Shown piece after piece: positions 49,320 through 62,984 of a stretch of 64,000 nt of DNA. A model generated the notes under the pieces. The model saw only the letters and a list, made by a program, of their open reading frames with translations, was not told the DNA's origin and did not search any database. Source of the DNA: Eonycteris spelaea (lineage: Eukaryota > Chordata > Mammalia > Chiroptera > Pteropodidae); contig PUFA01000311.1 in NCBI GenBank assembly GCA_003508835.1, positions 1,302,001-1,366,000 of the forward strand. The letters run 5' to 3'. The position numbers and the translations under genes are program-made. Each line of letters begins with the position of its first letter. The first letter of the stretch is position 1.

Positions 49320-49480
49320 AGATCCATTCATCAGTCCACCTGTCCGGTCACTGACACGTCTGTCTGTCCCTCATCTACCCATCCACCGATGAACCCATCC
49401 AACCATTGATCCATCCATCAGTGACTCTGTCCAATCATTGACCCATTCATCCACCCACCCATCCACTCACTCATTCAATG
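49320..49480. repeat. Degenerate CCAT repeat, intron 10
   Basis: Repeated CCATC, CCACC and CATTC units with frequent changes, ending 500 bp from exon 10. Confidence 0.75.
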
Positions 49481-49758
49481 ATTGACCTGGTGCTTATTTT
49501 GAGCTAAACCCTGTCCTAAGAGCAGGGGAGACAAAAGCAAAATTAAGACCAGGATTTGCAGCCGAAGGGGCCCGGGCTCAGTTTTGAGTTTTCCGCTTCC
49601 TAACTGTGGTCCAGAGTCGCTGGATCTCCACAGGCCTCGGGTCTCCAATCCATAAAGTGGGACGGATGCCTCTGCCTCATTGGGAAACTGGCTCCTTATT
49701 GGTCTGTTACTAACACAGGTTTGAGGGGAGTCGCTGGTAAGGATGAAAAAAAAAATTA

Positions 49759-50292
<534 letters not shown>

Positions 50293-50574
50293 TTATACAG
50301 TGCTTGCCATATTCTGCAAGCTGCTCCCTGCGTATCTAGGATCTGCGATAAGTCTTAACAATAACTTTTTGGCTGAATATAAGTAGAAAGCTTGCTGACC
50401 ATGTGGAAGCACAATAAAGAAAACAAAAATCGCTACTTCTGATGCTTTTTTCCCTGGACAACATCAGGTCGCAGACATTTACGGACCCTCCGGTGCGAAG
50501 TACCGGGACAACAGCGTGCAAACCATGTCTTGTTGACATATTTCCTTTCAGCCTTATTTTCTATGTATGTATTT

Positions 50575-50822
50575 GCATGAGCCTTACATAGCTGGGATCA
50601 TGACACCCTCCTGCTTTCGCTTCCTAGTCTTTCTCAGCCATTATCGCGTCTTGGAAAACTCTCTGAAAATGTGATTTTTGTGTGAGCGTGTGCGTCAACG
50701 TTATTCCACCGTACGTAAAGCCGTGCTTTATAGAGCAAGTTCCCCGTCACTGGCTGTGTAATTGGTTTCTAGTTTTTTGGCCATTCTAAACAATGCTGCA
50801 TTCAACATCCTCGAGCAAAAAA
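50575..50822 (+). mobile_element. L1-like 3'-end fragment, intron 9
   Basis: TAATTGGTTTCTAGTTTTTT, GGCCATTCTAAACAATGCTG and TTCAACATCCT match the common L1 3' region, preceded by a diverged GCATGAGCCTTACATAGCTG stretch. It ends in an A run at 50818-50827. Confidence 0.55.
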
Positions 50823-52560
50823 AAAAATGGTTTGGGGAACTTCTCTTGCTCTCTCTGTCTCCCGCCCCCAGTCTCCAAGGGGCTCCTTATGTCTGCGCCC
50901 AACGTCATCAGAGGAAGCTCGTTCTGATTCATGCTCTCACCATCCTCACCCAGGGCACCGGGTGCTATCCTTAAACAGCATTGCCAACCCGAGGTCCACA
51001 CGTACGCCCAAAGAGGTAGCCGTTGTTCTAAGACTTTCTTCAGCATCACCCTAAGATGCATGTCTTTGAACCTCAAAGGCTGAAAGGGGCAGGAAAGCTT
51101 GGCAGAGATGTCCCCAGATCGTGGGGTGGGGGGAGGGGGTGAGGACAGAGAGCCAAGGAGGGAGGAGCCTGAAGGAGCCTGGTCAAGCCCCGCCGTGTCT
51201 TCCCTACTTGTCCGCATAGCGCTCACGGGGTGCTGGGGGCCCCTGAACGAGGCATTCCACACGCCACGGTTCCTGCTCGGCCTCCCTCCCTCTCTCCCTC
51301 CCTCCCTCTGGTCCGATCCGGGGTTTAAGTCTTTCTGTCCAGTCATCCTGGGCGGGGAGCCGCCCCCCTCCCTGTGTTTGGGGGTCTCCGGAAGTCACTG
51401 CGTGGCCGCCGAGATGTCCCCTGGGGCTCTGAGGAGAAGCCTGCACCCTCTCCAGATGGCTCGCTGGGCGGCGTGGCTCACACAAGTCGGCTTGGGGTCC
51501 AGAAAACTGTCCCCCCAGACCGTGCCGAAGAAGGTGCCACGACAGCAATGTTCTCCAGGTGCGCCCTCCACGTGCCACTTGGGACCCCTGAGCTCCTGAA
51601 ATGTGGCTGGCGTGACCGAGGAACTGAATTTCTGATTTCGTTCCCTTTAAACACCAGGCCCTATCGGTGGCTCGTGGCCGCCTGCTTTAACGTCCCCAGC
51701 TCTTCACGTCTCCTCTCTACGCGATGTTCCACGTCACCTGGCAGGTATCCTCGCCTGCATGAGGCGGCCCGTTCCCCCGCCTTGCATCTGCCTCGGCCAG
51801 CAGGATGGGGTGGCAGGGGCGTCATACCAGCTCCCAGCCGGGGCCCCGCGGAGCCCTGCACATCTCCCTGTGCCTCTCCTGCCCTTTCGTGATCCCTCAG
51901 AGAGCATGTCTGGAGGTGTGGCGCACTTGGGGCAGAGCGGGGCCACCCCAGCTGTCCCAGCTAACAGCTCTCAGCCCCGCTCCTGAGCTGCAGCTGGCTG
52001 TGGAAGCACGAGAGACACCTGCTGGGCTCAGGAGCCCTGCCCGGCGGACCGCCTTTCATTTCAGAACACGGATTTGGGGCTTGTCTGTTACACGGCATTA
52101 TTGCCACAGATTAATAAATACGCCGTCGAAGTTCGTTCTGTAAGACGGGTGGGGTCAGAGACGGTGGGAGAAAAGCAGGAAGCCTTGTAGGTGTGGACCT
52201 CGAGAGAAGTTTCTGGGAGGAGCGGTCCACTGTACTGGCTGCTGCTAAGGCGTTAAGTGAATGAGCAATGGTCAAGTGTTCTAGAAAGCCAGCAGCTAAC
52301 CTTCGAGGGCTTGCTTTCCCTCACCTTCTGTCAAGGAATCCTGTCGTGTCCACCTGAATCCATCCCGTACTCCCCGTGCACCGCCAAGCACCCCGGTCCC
52401 AGCCACCACCGTGCCTTACCTGCCCCTTCTCAGAGCTTCCTTACTTGTCTCCCTCCTACTCTGGCTCGCTGGGACCTGTTCTCACAGCAGCCATAGCCTT
52501 CGTCCCCTGCTGAAACACCGCCTGTGGCTTTGCTTAGTGCTGAAGATGAGACCCAAACGC

Positions 52561-52880
52561 CTCGCCTGGTCCACAAAGCCCCACCTCCTTCTCCAAACGC
52601 CTCACCTGGTACACAAAGCCCCGCCCCTTTCTCCAAACGCCTCACCTGGTGCACAAAGCCCCGCCCCTTTCTCCAAACACCTCACCTGGTGCACAAAGCC
52701 CCGCCCCTTTCTCCAAACGCCTCACCTGGTGCACAAAGCCCCGCCCCTTTCTCCAAACGCCTCACCTGGTGCACAAAGCCCCGCCCCTTTCTCCAAACGC
52801 CTCACCTGGTGCACAAAGCCCCGCCCCTTTCTCCAAACGCCTCACCTGGTGCACAAAGCCCCGCCTCCTTCTCCAGCCTC
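52561..52880. repeat. 40-bp minisatellite, eight copies, XYLT1 intron 9
   Basis: Eight head-to-tail copies of a 40-bp unit starting CTCACCTGGTGCACAAAGCC fill the interval. The inner copies are nearly identical; the first and last diverge (CACCTCC and CGCCTCC variants). The flanking sequence looks like an L2 3' region, and the unit appears to have grown out of it. Because 40 is not a multiple of three and the unit has no stop, forward frames stay open. That explains the 261-codon open frame at 52411-53196, which I do not regard as a gene. Confidence 0.95.
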
Positions 52881-53104
52881 CTCTCATTTCCCTCTGCTCG
52901 GAGCCACGTGGACCTTATTTTGGAGTCTACAGAAATACCATTTTGGATTCTTGAACGTGCCGAGCTTGTTTCCACCTCAGGGCCTTTGCACAGGATTTTC
53001 TCTCCCCTGGGAATTCTCTGTCTTGTCATTTTGCCTAAACGTTACCACTTTGGAGGGATCTTCCTTGAGCGCTGAATCTTCAGTCACCAGCGCGCTGCGG
53101 TCAT

Positions 53105-53310
53105 GTGACTTCACCTTCGCTGTCAGCCCGGCGTCTGCCCCCATCGATCTCTGTCCCCATCTACGGGTACTTAGATACGGTGTGTCGTCACACTAGCGGG
53201 AGGGCCTCGAGCTCAGGGGGCCAGGCCTCCGTGGGTCACGGCCCCGTGCCTAACCTGAGCCTGACACGTGGTAGATGCTCAGCCAGTATTTGTCAATTGA
53301 GTAAAAAAAT
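53105..53310 (+). repeat. L2 LINE 3' tail, intron 9
   Basis: TCTCTGTCCCCATCTACGGG and GAGCCTGACACGTGGTAGAT with GCTCAGCCAGTATTTGTCAA are the L2 tail, downstream of the 40-bp minisatellite that grew inside the same kind of sequence. Confidence 0.55.
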
Positions 53311-54659
53311 CTAGAGGAGCTTTCTCTTGAAGCTTTTGCTTTTCTAAGGTACAACTGGTAACCTGGGAATGAATGCGAAGCCCTCCGGCGCCTGTGTTAG
53401 CTGCACATGGTACTTAATTAAAACTCAGAAGAGCGTGAGTGTTAACTAGATGCAGCACAATAAATACCCAAGACGCAATACAACGGAACTGAAAGGATGC
53501 CACGGACGCCATCATCAGGCCCAGGGGCTTTTTTTTTTTAAATTTAAATAAGGTGGGCATTGAAAAAAAATCAGGGGACTCACAACAATCTAGTTTTCTG
53601 ATTTGTCTTGACCTATGGCTGGCCGCCGCAGGTCTACAGCCCCACAGGGCAGGAGAGTGCTGGCTTTCAGCACCAGGGGCCACAGGTGCCCGAGGTTGGC
53701 ATGGTCAGCCCACCCTGCGGGGCCCAGCGCTGGCCGGCCGACGTGTGCCACTTGCCTGGCCCTGGAGGCAAGTGGCCCGAATCTGAGGACCGGTAATAAA
53801 ATACTGACGTCCTTATCCCTGGAAGGCATCTCACGAACAAGCTTTGTTTTCTTGTTCTCTCAACCTGCCGTTTTGAAAACTTCTACGCTGAACATGTATT
53901 ATTTTCTAATGGGAAAGAGAATCGATACACACTATTTTTATGAAAGGTTATACCGCAGCCCGGAAGGACACAATTTGCATGAAGTGCCCAGAGGAAAAGA
54001 AACTCTCGAAATAAAGTTTTTGCTTGCTGTTTTCCCCAGCTACCCCAGGGGTGAGGATCCGCTCTCTTTTGCCTTTTGGGATAAAGGTCCTTTGTCCTGA
54101 TCGATTTGCGGGCTCGTATTCATAAATGAATCGGCTTTGCCCACAGCGAGGCACAGCGGTTCCGTTATGATAAAAAATGAGCAAGACGTCGAAGGATTCC
54201 AGGCCTGAGGCATCTTGATGGCTCGCTGACTCCCAGACAAGCACCGGGAGACAATTTCAACAACCCTAAATAAATCGGGGGTGTCTTTTGGAATTCCTTC
54301 GACGATCGTTTCATAGATGATCTCTCTGAAGCCTGGGATGAAAACTCTTCTTGACTGACATTCAGTTCCCGAGTGTTGGCTCTGTGCTCTGCACTGGGGT
54401 TCGTACTGTGGTTCCGTGGGCCAGGATTCTGACCCTGGACTAGCAGGGGGAAGAAGTCCTTCATCGCTGACCTTGACCCAAGACGTTGCTGCTACAGGCA
54501 ATGAAGGGGCGAGCAGGAAGCCTCTGAGCTCCTTTTGGCTGGGGAAGGGAGCGGTGGGCTAGCGAGGCTGCTCTCAGCAAGCTTCACAGAGGGTGGCAGC
54601 GGAGATGACCTCGAAGCCTGGGACAGGGTCTTGCAGGGATGGGGGGCGTGGCAGGGAGC

Positions 54660-54840
54660 AAAGGGAAGCACAGGGGAGACACCAGTTCCAGAGCGTGTGG
54701 CCCACACAGTAAGCTCCCTGTTGACTGCTTTGGGCAGCTTCATAATAACGGCACGAACATTCCCTGACCGCTTCACCGTTACAACGGGGCCAATAATACT
54801 ACATAACTCACAAGATCGCTTTTGAGGATGAAAACGATTT
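54660..54840 (+). repeat. Probable MIR fragment followed by a 26-A run, intron 9
   Basis: GTTACAACGGGGCCAATAAT, ACTACATAACTCACAAGATC and TTGAGGATGAAAACGATTT resemble the sense MIR 3' part. A run of 26 A follows at 54845-54870. Confidence 0.45.
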
Positions 54841-54844
54841 TACC

Positions 54845-54870
54845 AAAAAAAAAAAAAAAAAAAAAAAAAA
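54845..54870. repeat. A26 homopolymer, intron 9
   Basis: Twenty-six A between two MIR-like fragments. Confidence 0.95.
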
Positions 54871-54892
54871 GGTTTATTTCCTTTAAACCTCA

Positions 54893-55025
54893 CATCACCG
54901 TCTACCGTCAGGTTTCTTATTATTCCCATTTTGCCAACAAGGAAACTGAGGGTCAGAGAGGTTAATGACTTGTCCAAGGTCAACAGACAGGAAAGCAGGG
55001 CTGGGTGCAAACTGCAGGTCCTGAG
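54893..55025 (-). repeat. MIR SINE, intron 9
   Basis: CCCATTTTGCCAACAAGGAA, ACTGAGGGTCAGAGAGGTTA and CTTGTCCAAGGTCAACAGAC form the antisense MIR core. Confidence 0.7.
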
Positions 55026-55539
55026 TTCTTATTTTTTTAAAATGAGGTCAGCACCTGCAGGCTGAGCCCATGAGGGGATAAGGAACACCTGCTACAGCCA
55101 CGCGCAAACCCAGCTGGCTATGTGAGGGCCCCCAACAGGAAACTCTCCAATATCTTCATTATTTTAAGGAGCATAGTAGTTCCTCAGGAGAGAGAGGTGG
55201 GCGTGGGGGGGGGGCAAGGAGGAACACATAGAGGAGGCTCAGTGGAGAGAAACTGATGTTAATTTTTTTTTGCTTTGCTTTAAAAAGAGGGAGGTGCTGG
55301 GAGGAGGATAAGGCAGAACAAAAAAGAGCAGGAAAGTGATTAGAGGCACTTTGGGAAATCCATCCTAAAAACAATAAATCAGAAAAAAGAAGGAAAGGGG
55401 GGAAAAAAAAGCTCTCTACAAAAAATATATTCATCAGAACATTATTCACGACGGTCCATTCCTGACTATAGCAACAGGAAAGGGCCGGATGGAGCAACCT
55501 CTGGAGTGTTCCTCCGCGGAACGCCAGCGGCATTGAAAA

Positions 55540-55850
55540 GGCTCGTTAGCATCGTGGAAGCTGCGGAACAGCCCTGGGAGAAGGGGCTAATGTTATCCCG
55601 CCCCACGGGAAAATAACGGGGCGCCCACGTCTCATCGCGAATATGCAAATATCTGCACAGCGCTTTGCTGGAGGCCGGAGTGAAAGCCGCAGGGAATGAA
55701 GAGTGTTGCTGGGTCTGGGGGGGAAGGCAGAGGAGGGAGGGGAGATGCTGAATGATTTTCTTCCCCTTCCCCTCGCCTTTCTGGAGCGTTCTAGAACGTT
55801 CTTTCCTCGAGGTCAGCTGGTACCGGCGAGCGGCCAGCAAGATGACCCGA
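55540..55850. promoter_or_regulatory. Candidate regulatory block with heat-shock element and octamer, intron 9
   Basis: GAGcgTTCtaGAAcgTTC at 55784-55801 contains three perfect alternating heat-shock units (TTCnnGAAnnTTC at 55789-55801) and a fourth with one mismatch. An octamer ATGCAAAT lies at 55643-55650, near CGCGAATATGC. The surroundings are non-repetitive and CpG-containing. HSF1 binding is a prediction. Confidence 0.4.
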
Positions 55851-55934
55851 AGGGGCCCCTAAACGCTGCATGTTAATGATGGTTTTGGTTATGGTCAAGG
55901 TGTGGCGATGGCTGTATGGTCATGTTTGGAAAAG

Positions 55935-56398
55935 GGGTCTTTCATGGACACAAGCGAAGTGCCCTTCGATAGATGAGTGGATAAAGAAAGTGCGGTACAT
56001 ACATATATGCGGTGGAATACTACTCAGCCATAAAAAAGGACAAGATGCTGCCATTCGTGACGTGGCTGGATCGTGAGGATAGGCTAAGCAGAAGAAGTTG
56101 GGTGGAAAAGGTTGAGAACCATGATTTCGCTCACATGCGATGCGGGATGTAACACGGAATCGAGCAACAAACGAGACCAAGGACATCTCATAGGGAGCAG
56201 CATGGTGGTTACGGGGGGGGGGGGGCAGCGGGGGAGGGGAGGCAGAAAGGGCAAAGGGTCACACACATGGCCCCGAAAGGAGACTTGACTTTGGGTGGTA
56301 ACACACCACGCGGTATACCGACGACATGTTATTGAATGGTACACTTGAAACCCGTGTAATTGTATTAGACAATGGCACCCGAGAACTTTAACGAAGGA
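55935..56398 (+). mobile_element. L1 3'-end fragment, XYLT1 intron 9
   Basis: AAGTGCCCTTCGATAGATGA, GTGGAATACTACTCAGCCAT, a G run at 56214-56226, CTTGACTTTGGGTGGTAA and GTACACTTGAAACCCGTGTA follow the order of a 5'-truncated L1 tail. The final motifs resemble L1s that I associate with bats and related laurasiatherians. CpGs replace CA/TG at several sites (ATACCGACGAC). It is inactive. Confidence 0.75.
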
Positions 56399-56994
56399 AA
56401 AGAATTTTGAAGAAGCCTCTTTACTTTTCAGAGATAGATATTCAACTATTTACGGCCGAGGCCGTGTGCCATCTGGGACAAACTGCCCTCGGCCCCGGGC
56501 TGCTCACTGCTGGCGCTGGGGGCTACACTCTCCTCTCCATTTTGGATGTATGTGACATTTTCCATAATCAAAAATGAAAAAAAAACAAAAAAGTTCTGTA
56601 GGTTTGTGGTTACCTTCCATTGAAGCCAAACACAACTACGTAACAGGGTGCCATAGAGCTTCCCCCTACAATACCTAGACTTCGCGTCAAGAACGAGCCC
56701 ACTGGAAGGAAAGAACGAGGTGACTATCAGACCCAGGGGTCCGAAAAGGTTCAAGTGCGGTGACGGCTTAGACCGGAAGTGCTCTGAGCGCTGGGGGCGG
56801 GGGGGGGGGAGGGAGGAGGGGGGATCAGATGCTTTTTAGGAAAAGAGAGAAGTGTGGTGTGGAGCCGCTGCCCCTAAAACAGGGGACATCCCTGCTCCCT
56901 CTGTCACGCCCTCCCCCCTGGCCCCGCCCCTGCCCCGCCCCTCCCCCACCGCTCGCTGCCCGCCCCTGGGCGCCCCCGAGCTCCCCTGGGCTCA

Positions 56995-57264
<270 letters not shown>

Positions 57265-57969
57265 TCAGGGGACGAAAAGGTCAGGTGTCAGCGCGGGTCG
57301 GGGGTTGGGGTGGGTGGGGATGGGGGTGGGGGCGGCGGGTCGCAGGGCGTGGCTCTGCCGCCAGCCCGCCTGCATCCAGCGCTGAACACTTATTAACCTC
57401 TGTGTTCCCGGTTTCCCCCTCTGCAAAACAGAGGTGAGAGTCGGGGCTTTTGGACAGAACGAGTTAATGTTTGTAAAGCGAAAGGGGGCAGTGGTGGGCC
57501 CCTGCGTGATAAGCATCATTTACAGGTGTGTTAAATAAATCAGCATCCTGGATGTTCAGAGCTGGGATGGATCTCAGAAATTGTTTAGCTGGAGGTCTAG
57601 GGCAAATACAGCCTGAGGATGTATTTTAATTGTCCAGCAGAGTGTTTTCCAGTTGAATTAGCTGGCAACACTTCCACGGTAGAAAAGAGTTCACAGAAAC
57701 ACTTTTTGGCTTCCCCGTAAACAGAAATAGATTCGGCCACCTGGAGCCATGTTCCTACAGGGTAGGGACTGGTTAACGCTGGACAGTAGCTGTCCCGACC
57801 CACGGCACGGGCGCCTCAGCTCGCCGCAGACTCCACCACTCCCTACTGCCTCCTGGGCTCTGCGGCAGAGTCAGCATCTCCGGGGACGAGGTCTGGGAAT
57901 CGACCCAGAAAAGCTTCCCCAGTGGTTACGACGCGCTGTCTGAGGACCATTTATGTAAGCCAAGTTTTC

Positions 57970-58050
57970 GAGGAGACTGAGGCCCAGAGAGGGATTCCTC
58001 TAAGGTCACCCAGCAAGGCAATGGCAGCGCCAGGGTGAAGGTCCAGGGAC
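57970..58050 (-). repeat. MIR fragment, intron 8
   Basis: GAGACTGAGGCCCAGAGAGG and AAGGTCACCCAGCAAGGCAA are antisense MIR. Confidence 0.55.
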
Positions 58051-58149
58051 CAGGAATAAAGAAACAAAATACCGAGCGCCCGTCATCTGCGAGGTCTTAT
58101 ACTATAAGCTGGGATCAGCCGCCGTGGACACGACAGGAAATGAACGGTG

Positions 58150-58233
58150 TGGCCGGGTTCCAGAAACGCCCACACTGGCGAAAGCAGCCAGTGGGCTGGA
58201 ACTGGCCCCCGGGCCGTAGTTTGCTGACCCCTG
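58150..58233. mobile_element. Fragment of the same Charlie-type element, intron 8
   Basis: Only the end is recognisable: GGGCCGTAGTTTGCTGACCC followed by CTG, the typical terminal sequence of this family. The rest is diverged. Confidence 0.55.
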
Positions 58234-59819
58234 GGCCCAGGCTGAAGGAACACCTCGGACACAGGCCCCTCCCCGGAGGAGTCACGGTCGAGGGTTCTTG
58301 TCGCCTTGAGTTGGGTCCAGCGCTACAGTGGGCGGATGAGCACCAGGCACTGCGTTTCCGTCGTCACCTCTCACCCTCCTGCTCGCTCTGCAGAGCGGGG
58401 GTTCGGATTCCCGTCTTACAGATGAGGAAACAGAGCTCAGAGGCGGGGAGCAAGAGGGGCAGACCCACCCGGCTGTGAAATTCAAACGCGGCTCCGATGC
58501 CCCTCCAACCCCAGGGGTTCCCCTGCCCCGCCCTAGGATCTAACTGGAAGCCCCCGATGAAGACGAAAACAACCGAACACCCTTTGTATTATTCTGGACA
58601 TCCCGTCGCCTCTCTGTGTCATGAATCCTTGGGATGCCGGCCGCTGCGGTGGAGGGGACAGCCCTGTCCCCTTCCAGTGGCCCTGAAAAGACAGGCCCCC
58701 TGGGCTCACCGCTAGTCACCCAGGGCCTCGGCCTCCGCATCCTTAAAATGGGTACAACGACGTGGAGACGCAGGGTAGAGTCTGCCAACGGTGTCAGACC
58801 CCTGAGCCTACGACTGGGGGCTTCTAAGGCTTCGTTTTCTGGGGGCAGAGAACTGGGCTCAGGGACAAGGCCGCCTCCTTTCCCGGTCTGCGATTCTATG
58901 ATCATGGCTGGATCTCCTCAAAAGGCACGTTTCGGCGTGTTTATCATTCATTCCCTTTCTTGGAGTTCTCTGAACCAGACCAACCGAGTTCCGTAGAGGT
59001 AGCCATTTGTGGGAGTCTAGACATTGGGGGGATAGTCTTGATCTTTGCGTACTGTGAAGGAAAGAGCTGCGGAGCGCATCTGTGTTAGCCAGTCTTCGTC
59101 CGAGACCACGCGGTCCCCAGGAGGCTGGGGCTGGGACGGAAATGCAGCCACCGCTAACAGCCCGAGAGGGCAGAGTCCCCAGCAAGCACCGTGGGCTCCA
59201 TGCTCTAAGCGATTTGGTCCTTTGCAACGAAGGCCACTATGGGTCCTCTACAAAAGTGGGAATTCTTTTTTTTTTTTTTCTCTTGGAATAGGTCACATAT
59301 TCCCCCCCACTGCAACCCTCGTTCTGCTCAGCAGATCTTTTCTGCATGGACAATGGAGCGAAAAAGGTCACCCCACGTTTATGCCTAAATTAACGTGGGC
59401 TTGAGGCGGTGCCCGAGAAGCTCTCAATCTGCCACCAAAAACAAGTCTGGGAAAAAAAAAAACCATACGCACTGCAGCAAGTGCTTTGGAGGTGAAAGAT
59501 GTCGCGTGGGAGCCTTGAGGGAATGTAAGACAGGATGATTCCGCACCTGTGTCGACAGGAAACCAGGATGCTGGGGGAGGGGGGTCTGAGGCAGAACGCC
59601 CAGGGCTGGAACCGGAAACACCTGTGAGGGACCTCCGGCCCTCCCCCTCTATTCACGGTGTGACCACGCATGAGAAAGCCCCACCCATGCCTCCGTCTCC
59701 CGACCGGCACCACGGAGATGACACAGACCCTGGTGAAGCCAGTGCCCACAGCGGGGCTGGTGCGGCCTGGGACAGAGAGCAGAGTCCTAACCTTGCCCTT
59801 CTCAGACGGGCTCCCGGTC

Positions 59820-59955
59820 ACCTAGGGATGGTGCTCACACGCCGATTCTGACTCGGCAGGTCCGGGTCAGATTCCGCGCTGCTGACACCCTCCCTGGTGA
59901 TGCGGACGCTGCTGGCCCGTGGGCCACACCGAGGAGCCAGGCTAAGAGACCAAGT
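59820..59955 (+). mobile_element. MER5-like hAT element with gained CpGs, intron 8
   Basis: GATTCTGACTCGGCAGGTCC, TCCCTGGTGATGCGGACGCT and GCTGGCCCGTGGGCCACAC align to the MER5A consensus. Several positions that are CA or TG in the family are CG here. Confidence 0.6.
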
Positions 59956-60620
59956 TCCCTGTGGGCAGCCAGCGTCCGCCCGTAGGCGGCTCGGGTACAG
60001 GCCAGAGTGAGTCAGCAGGGGCCCCTCGCACTGGGTTATCGGCCTGGCACTGTCGTCTCTGCCCTCCCTCTGAATTAGCAGTTTGAAAGCGGCATACCGT
60101 CTGCACGTGGTGGCTCTAGTGACCTAGAGTGATATGTTTAACTCTTTCGCAGCCTTCTGCCTATGCATCTGGGTGGGGGCATGGTGTGGGGGAGGGGGGA
60201 AGGAGGAAGGTGCTCAGGGTGCTGGCGTGAAGGCAGTAGGAAGGGTGCCCACATGGGATGGAAAGGGGTTGTCACCTGGAGCGGTCTGGGCCAAGGCCCC
60301 CTCAGGGCCCGTGGGAAGCAGATGGAGCATCTGTCACCCTCCTGCCTCTGCTTTCCCTAGACCTGTAAATTACCAGGCGGCGCAGAGATCCCCGTGACGG
60401 GGGACGGCGTTTCTGCCCCTTGTTACTCCTTCGAGCTCACAAAAATGAATTATTATTCTTATTTTTTAAACCTGGCTGCTCATTGGAATTTCCCAAAGTG
60501 GGAGACTCAAAGGAAACAAAAAATCCCTGGACCGTGCTGGAGGCCAGTGGTCCTCCACCGGGAGCGCGTCTGCCCTCCGTGGACCTTCGGCCGCGCGCGA
60601 AGAAGACATTGCGGTTGTCA

Positions 60621-61190
<570 letters not shown>

Positions 61191-61890
61191 CTAGGCCACC
61201 CGACTGTGCAGAGGCTCATCTCGGAGGCGGATCTGTTCTCCCCGCAGACGGGGTCGGTGCCAGTCTCGTCCCATCAGGGGGCACTGGGTGTTTGGTCCAG
61301 AGCAGCTCAAGCCTGCTCAGAAGTCGAGCATTCCGAGTGTTTATCTAACTGTCTTCCTCCAGGAGTCTAGAACCTGATTTCAAGACATCCCTTATCACCC
61401 AGGACATCTGCTGTCTGCTCGGTGGAGAGGAAAAGTCCCTCAAAAGTATGTCCACCCATGGGGACCAGAGGAGGAAAAAAGAAAAAAAAAATAAGTGGGG
61501 ACAGTTTTCCAGAAAACCTTGTGTTAAAAGGCTCTTGCTTTGCTAAGCGAGGTCAGAAACCAAAGGGATTTTGCTCTGACATGTCTCAAGAACAAAGTGA
61601 TGCTCTGGAATTTCACCCCTGGGTAAGGGGGGCCAGATGTAGGGGTGGATACGGCTCTGGGGCTGGAAGGCAGCCCAGATGCCCTCCTGCCTTTGCCACT
61701 GGAGGAGCATCTGTACAGCACAGGGAGGCGTAAGGCACTGCTGCTCGCTGTCCTTGGTGCTGACCTGAGCACCGGTGTCGTCCCCTAATCCTGAGACTCC
61801 TGGCTGCCCTCTCCCAAGAATCTGAGAACGAGGCAAAGTTAAGAGTGAAAAGAAGACCAGAGAGAAGAGATATGGCTGGAGGTGCTGAAA

Positions 61891-61906
61891 GACAGACAGA
61901 CAGACA

Positions 61907-61944
<38 letters not shown>
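61891..61944. repeat. CAGA/CA microsatellite, intron 7
   Basis: Five GACA units followed by about seventeen CA units. Confidence 0.95.
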
Positions 61945-61947
<3 letters not shown>

Positions 61948-62984
61948 TGAGACCGACTTCTCTTTGGACTCTGTTGTAACGACTCCAGATCCAGGAAGAT
62001 ACATTTTCCCCTGCTCTCTGCTCTCTCCGGGAGAAACTGCTGGGGAATACGTGTGTGCCTGCTATAAATTTATGGCACAGCCTTCAGACTTCTTCTGAAT
62101 GGGTCCCCTGGAGGGAGTCTGGGAGCAGGGAGGACAAGGCCGAGATGCTGGCGTGGGGGAGGCGCATCTGACAGGGTCCTGGAGCGCAGTGTGCCTGTGT
62201 GTGTGCTGGGGGTGGGGGGTGAGATGGAAGGAGCCCGCGTCAGGGTGGGCATCGTGATGAAAAAACCAAAGCCCCAAATAGCCTCTTCTCAGCGGGAGGG
62301 CGGGCAAAATGAGGCTCCGCCCACCACCCGCAGCTGACCTTCCTGTGATGGTAACTGCCATGCCCACGACCTGGACTTGACACGGGAACTGCCTGCAAGC
62401 CCACAGAGAAGCATATTCTCCATCAAGCGGTGGGGAAAGCACCCAAGTACCGATTGCCCTGTGTCCTTTCATAATGATACGGACATTTCCTTTAAGAGAA
62501 TGGATGAGGCGGTTATCGAATTGAGAGAAAAGGTGATTTTCGCCGAAACAGGATTAAGAGCTGATTACGTAACATGTGTGCAGAAGAGCTGAGCCCGGCC
62601 CAGTGATGACAAGCCCGTCATCCCTCCCAGATGTTGGCGCTGCCCCAGATGCCGGTGGGGACATGGAAACCATCCAGTGGACGCACTGTCGTGTCTGGGC
62701 TGGAAGCACACACCTGCGTGGCCTGGAGGCGGGGCACGGCCCGGAAGACATGACGGACCCTCCACGGGAGGTGTCCGGGCTCAGCAGACACAGAACCAGC
62801 TCTGGAGTTTTCCGAAGTCGGAAATTAAGATGCGCGTGAACGGGGACCTGCACCCACCGTCCCTCAGGTCTGAGAAGGAGGCTGTGGGCATGTCAGAGGC
62901 CACACTTCAGCCCTGGGTCCCCACCCCTCTCCGTCTCCACAGCGGGGCGTCTGGAACGGAGGGTGTGTGTCTCCCCAAGCTTCG

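Noticed and set aside
52561..52880. CRISPR-like direct repeats
   Set aside because: The copies are head to tail with no unique spacers, in mammalian DNA; it is a minisatellite.
52411..53196. 261-codon open reading frame on the plus strand
   Set aside because: It is produced by the stop-free 40-bp minisatellite and lies antisense inside XYLT1 intron 9; no family resemblance.
55870..56076. Possible functional reverse-transcriptase fragment
   Set aside because: Only the L1 tail is present, truncated and with many changes; no catalytic region.
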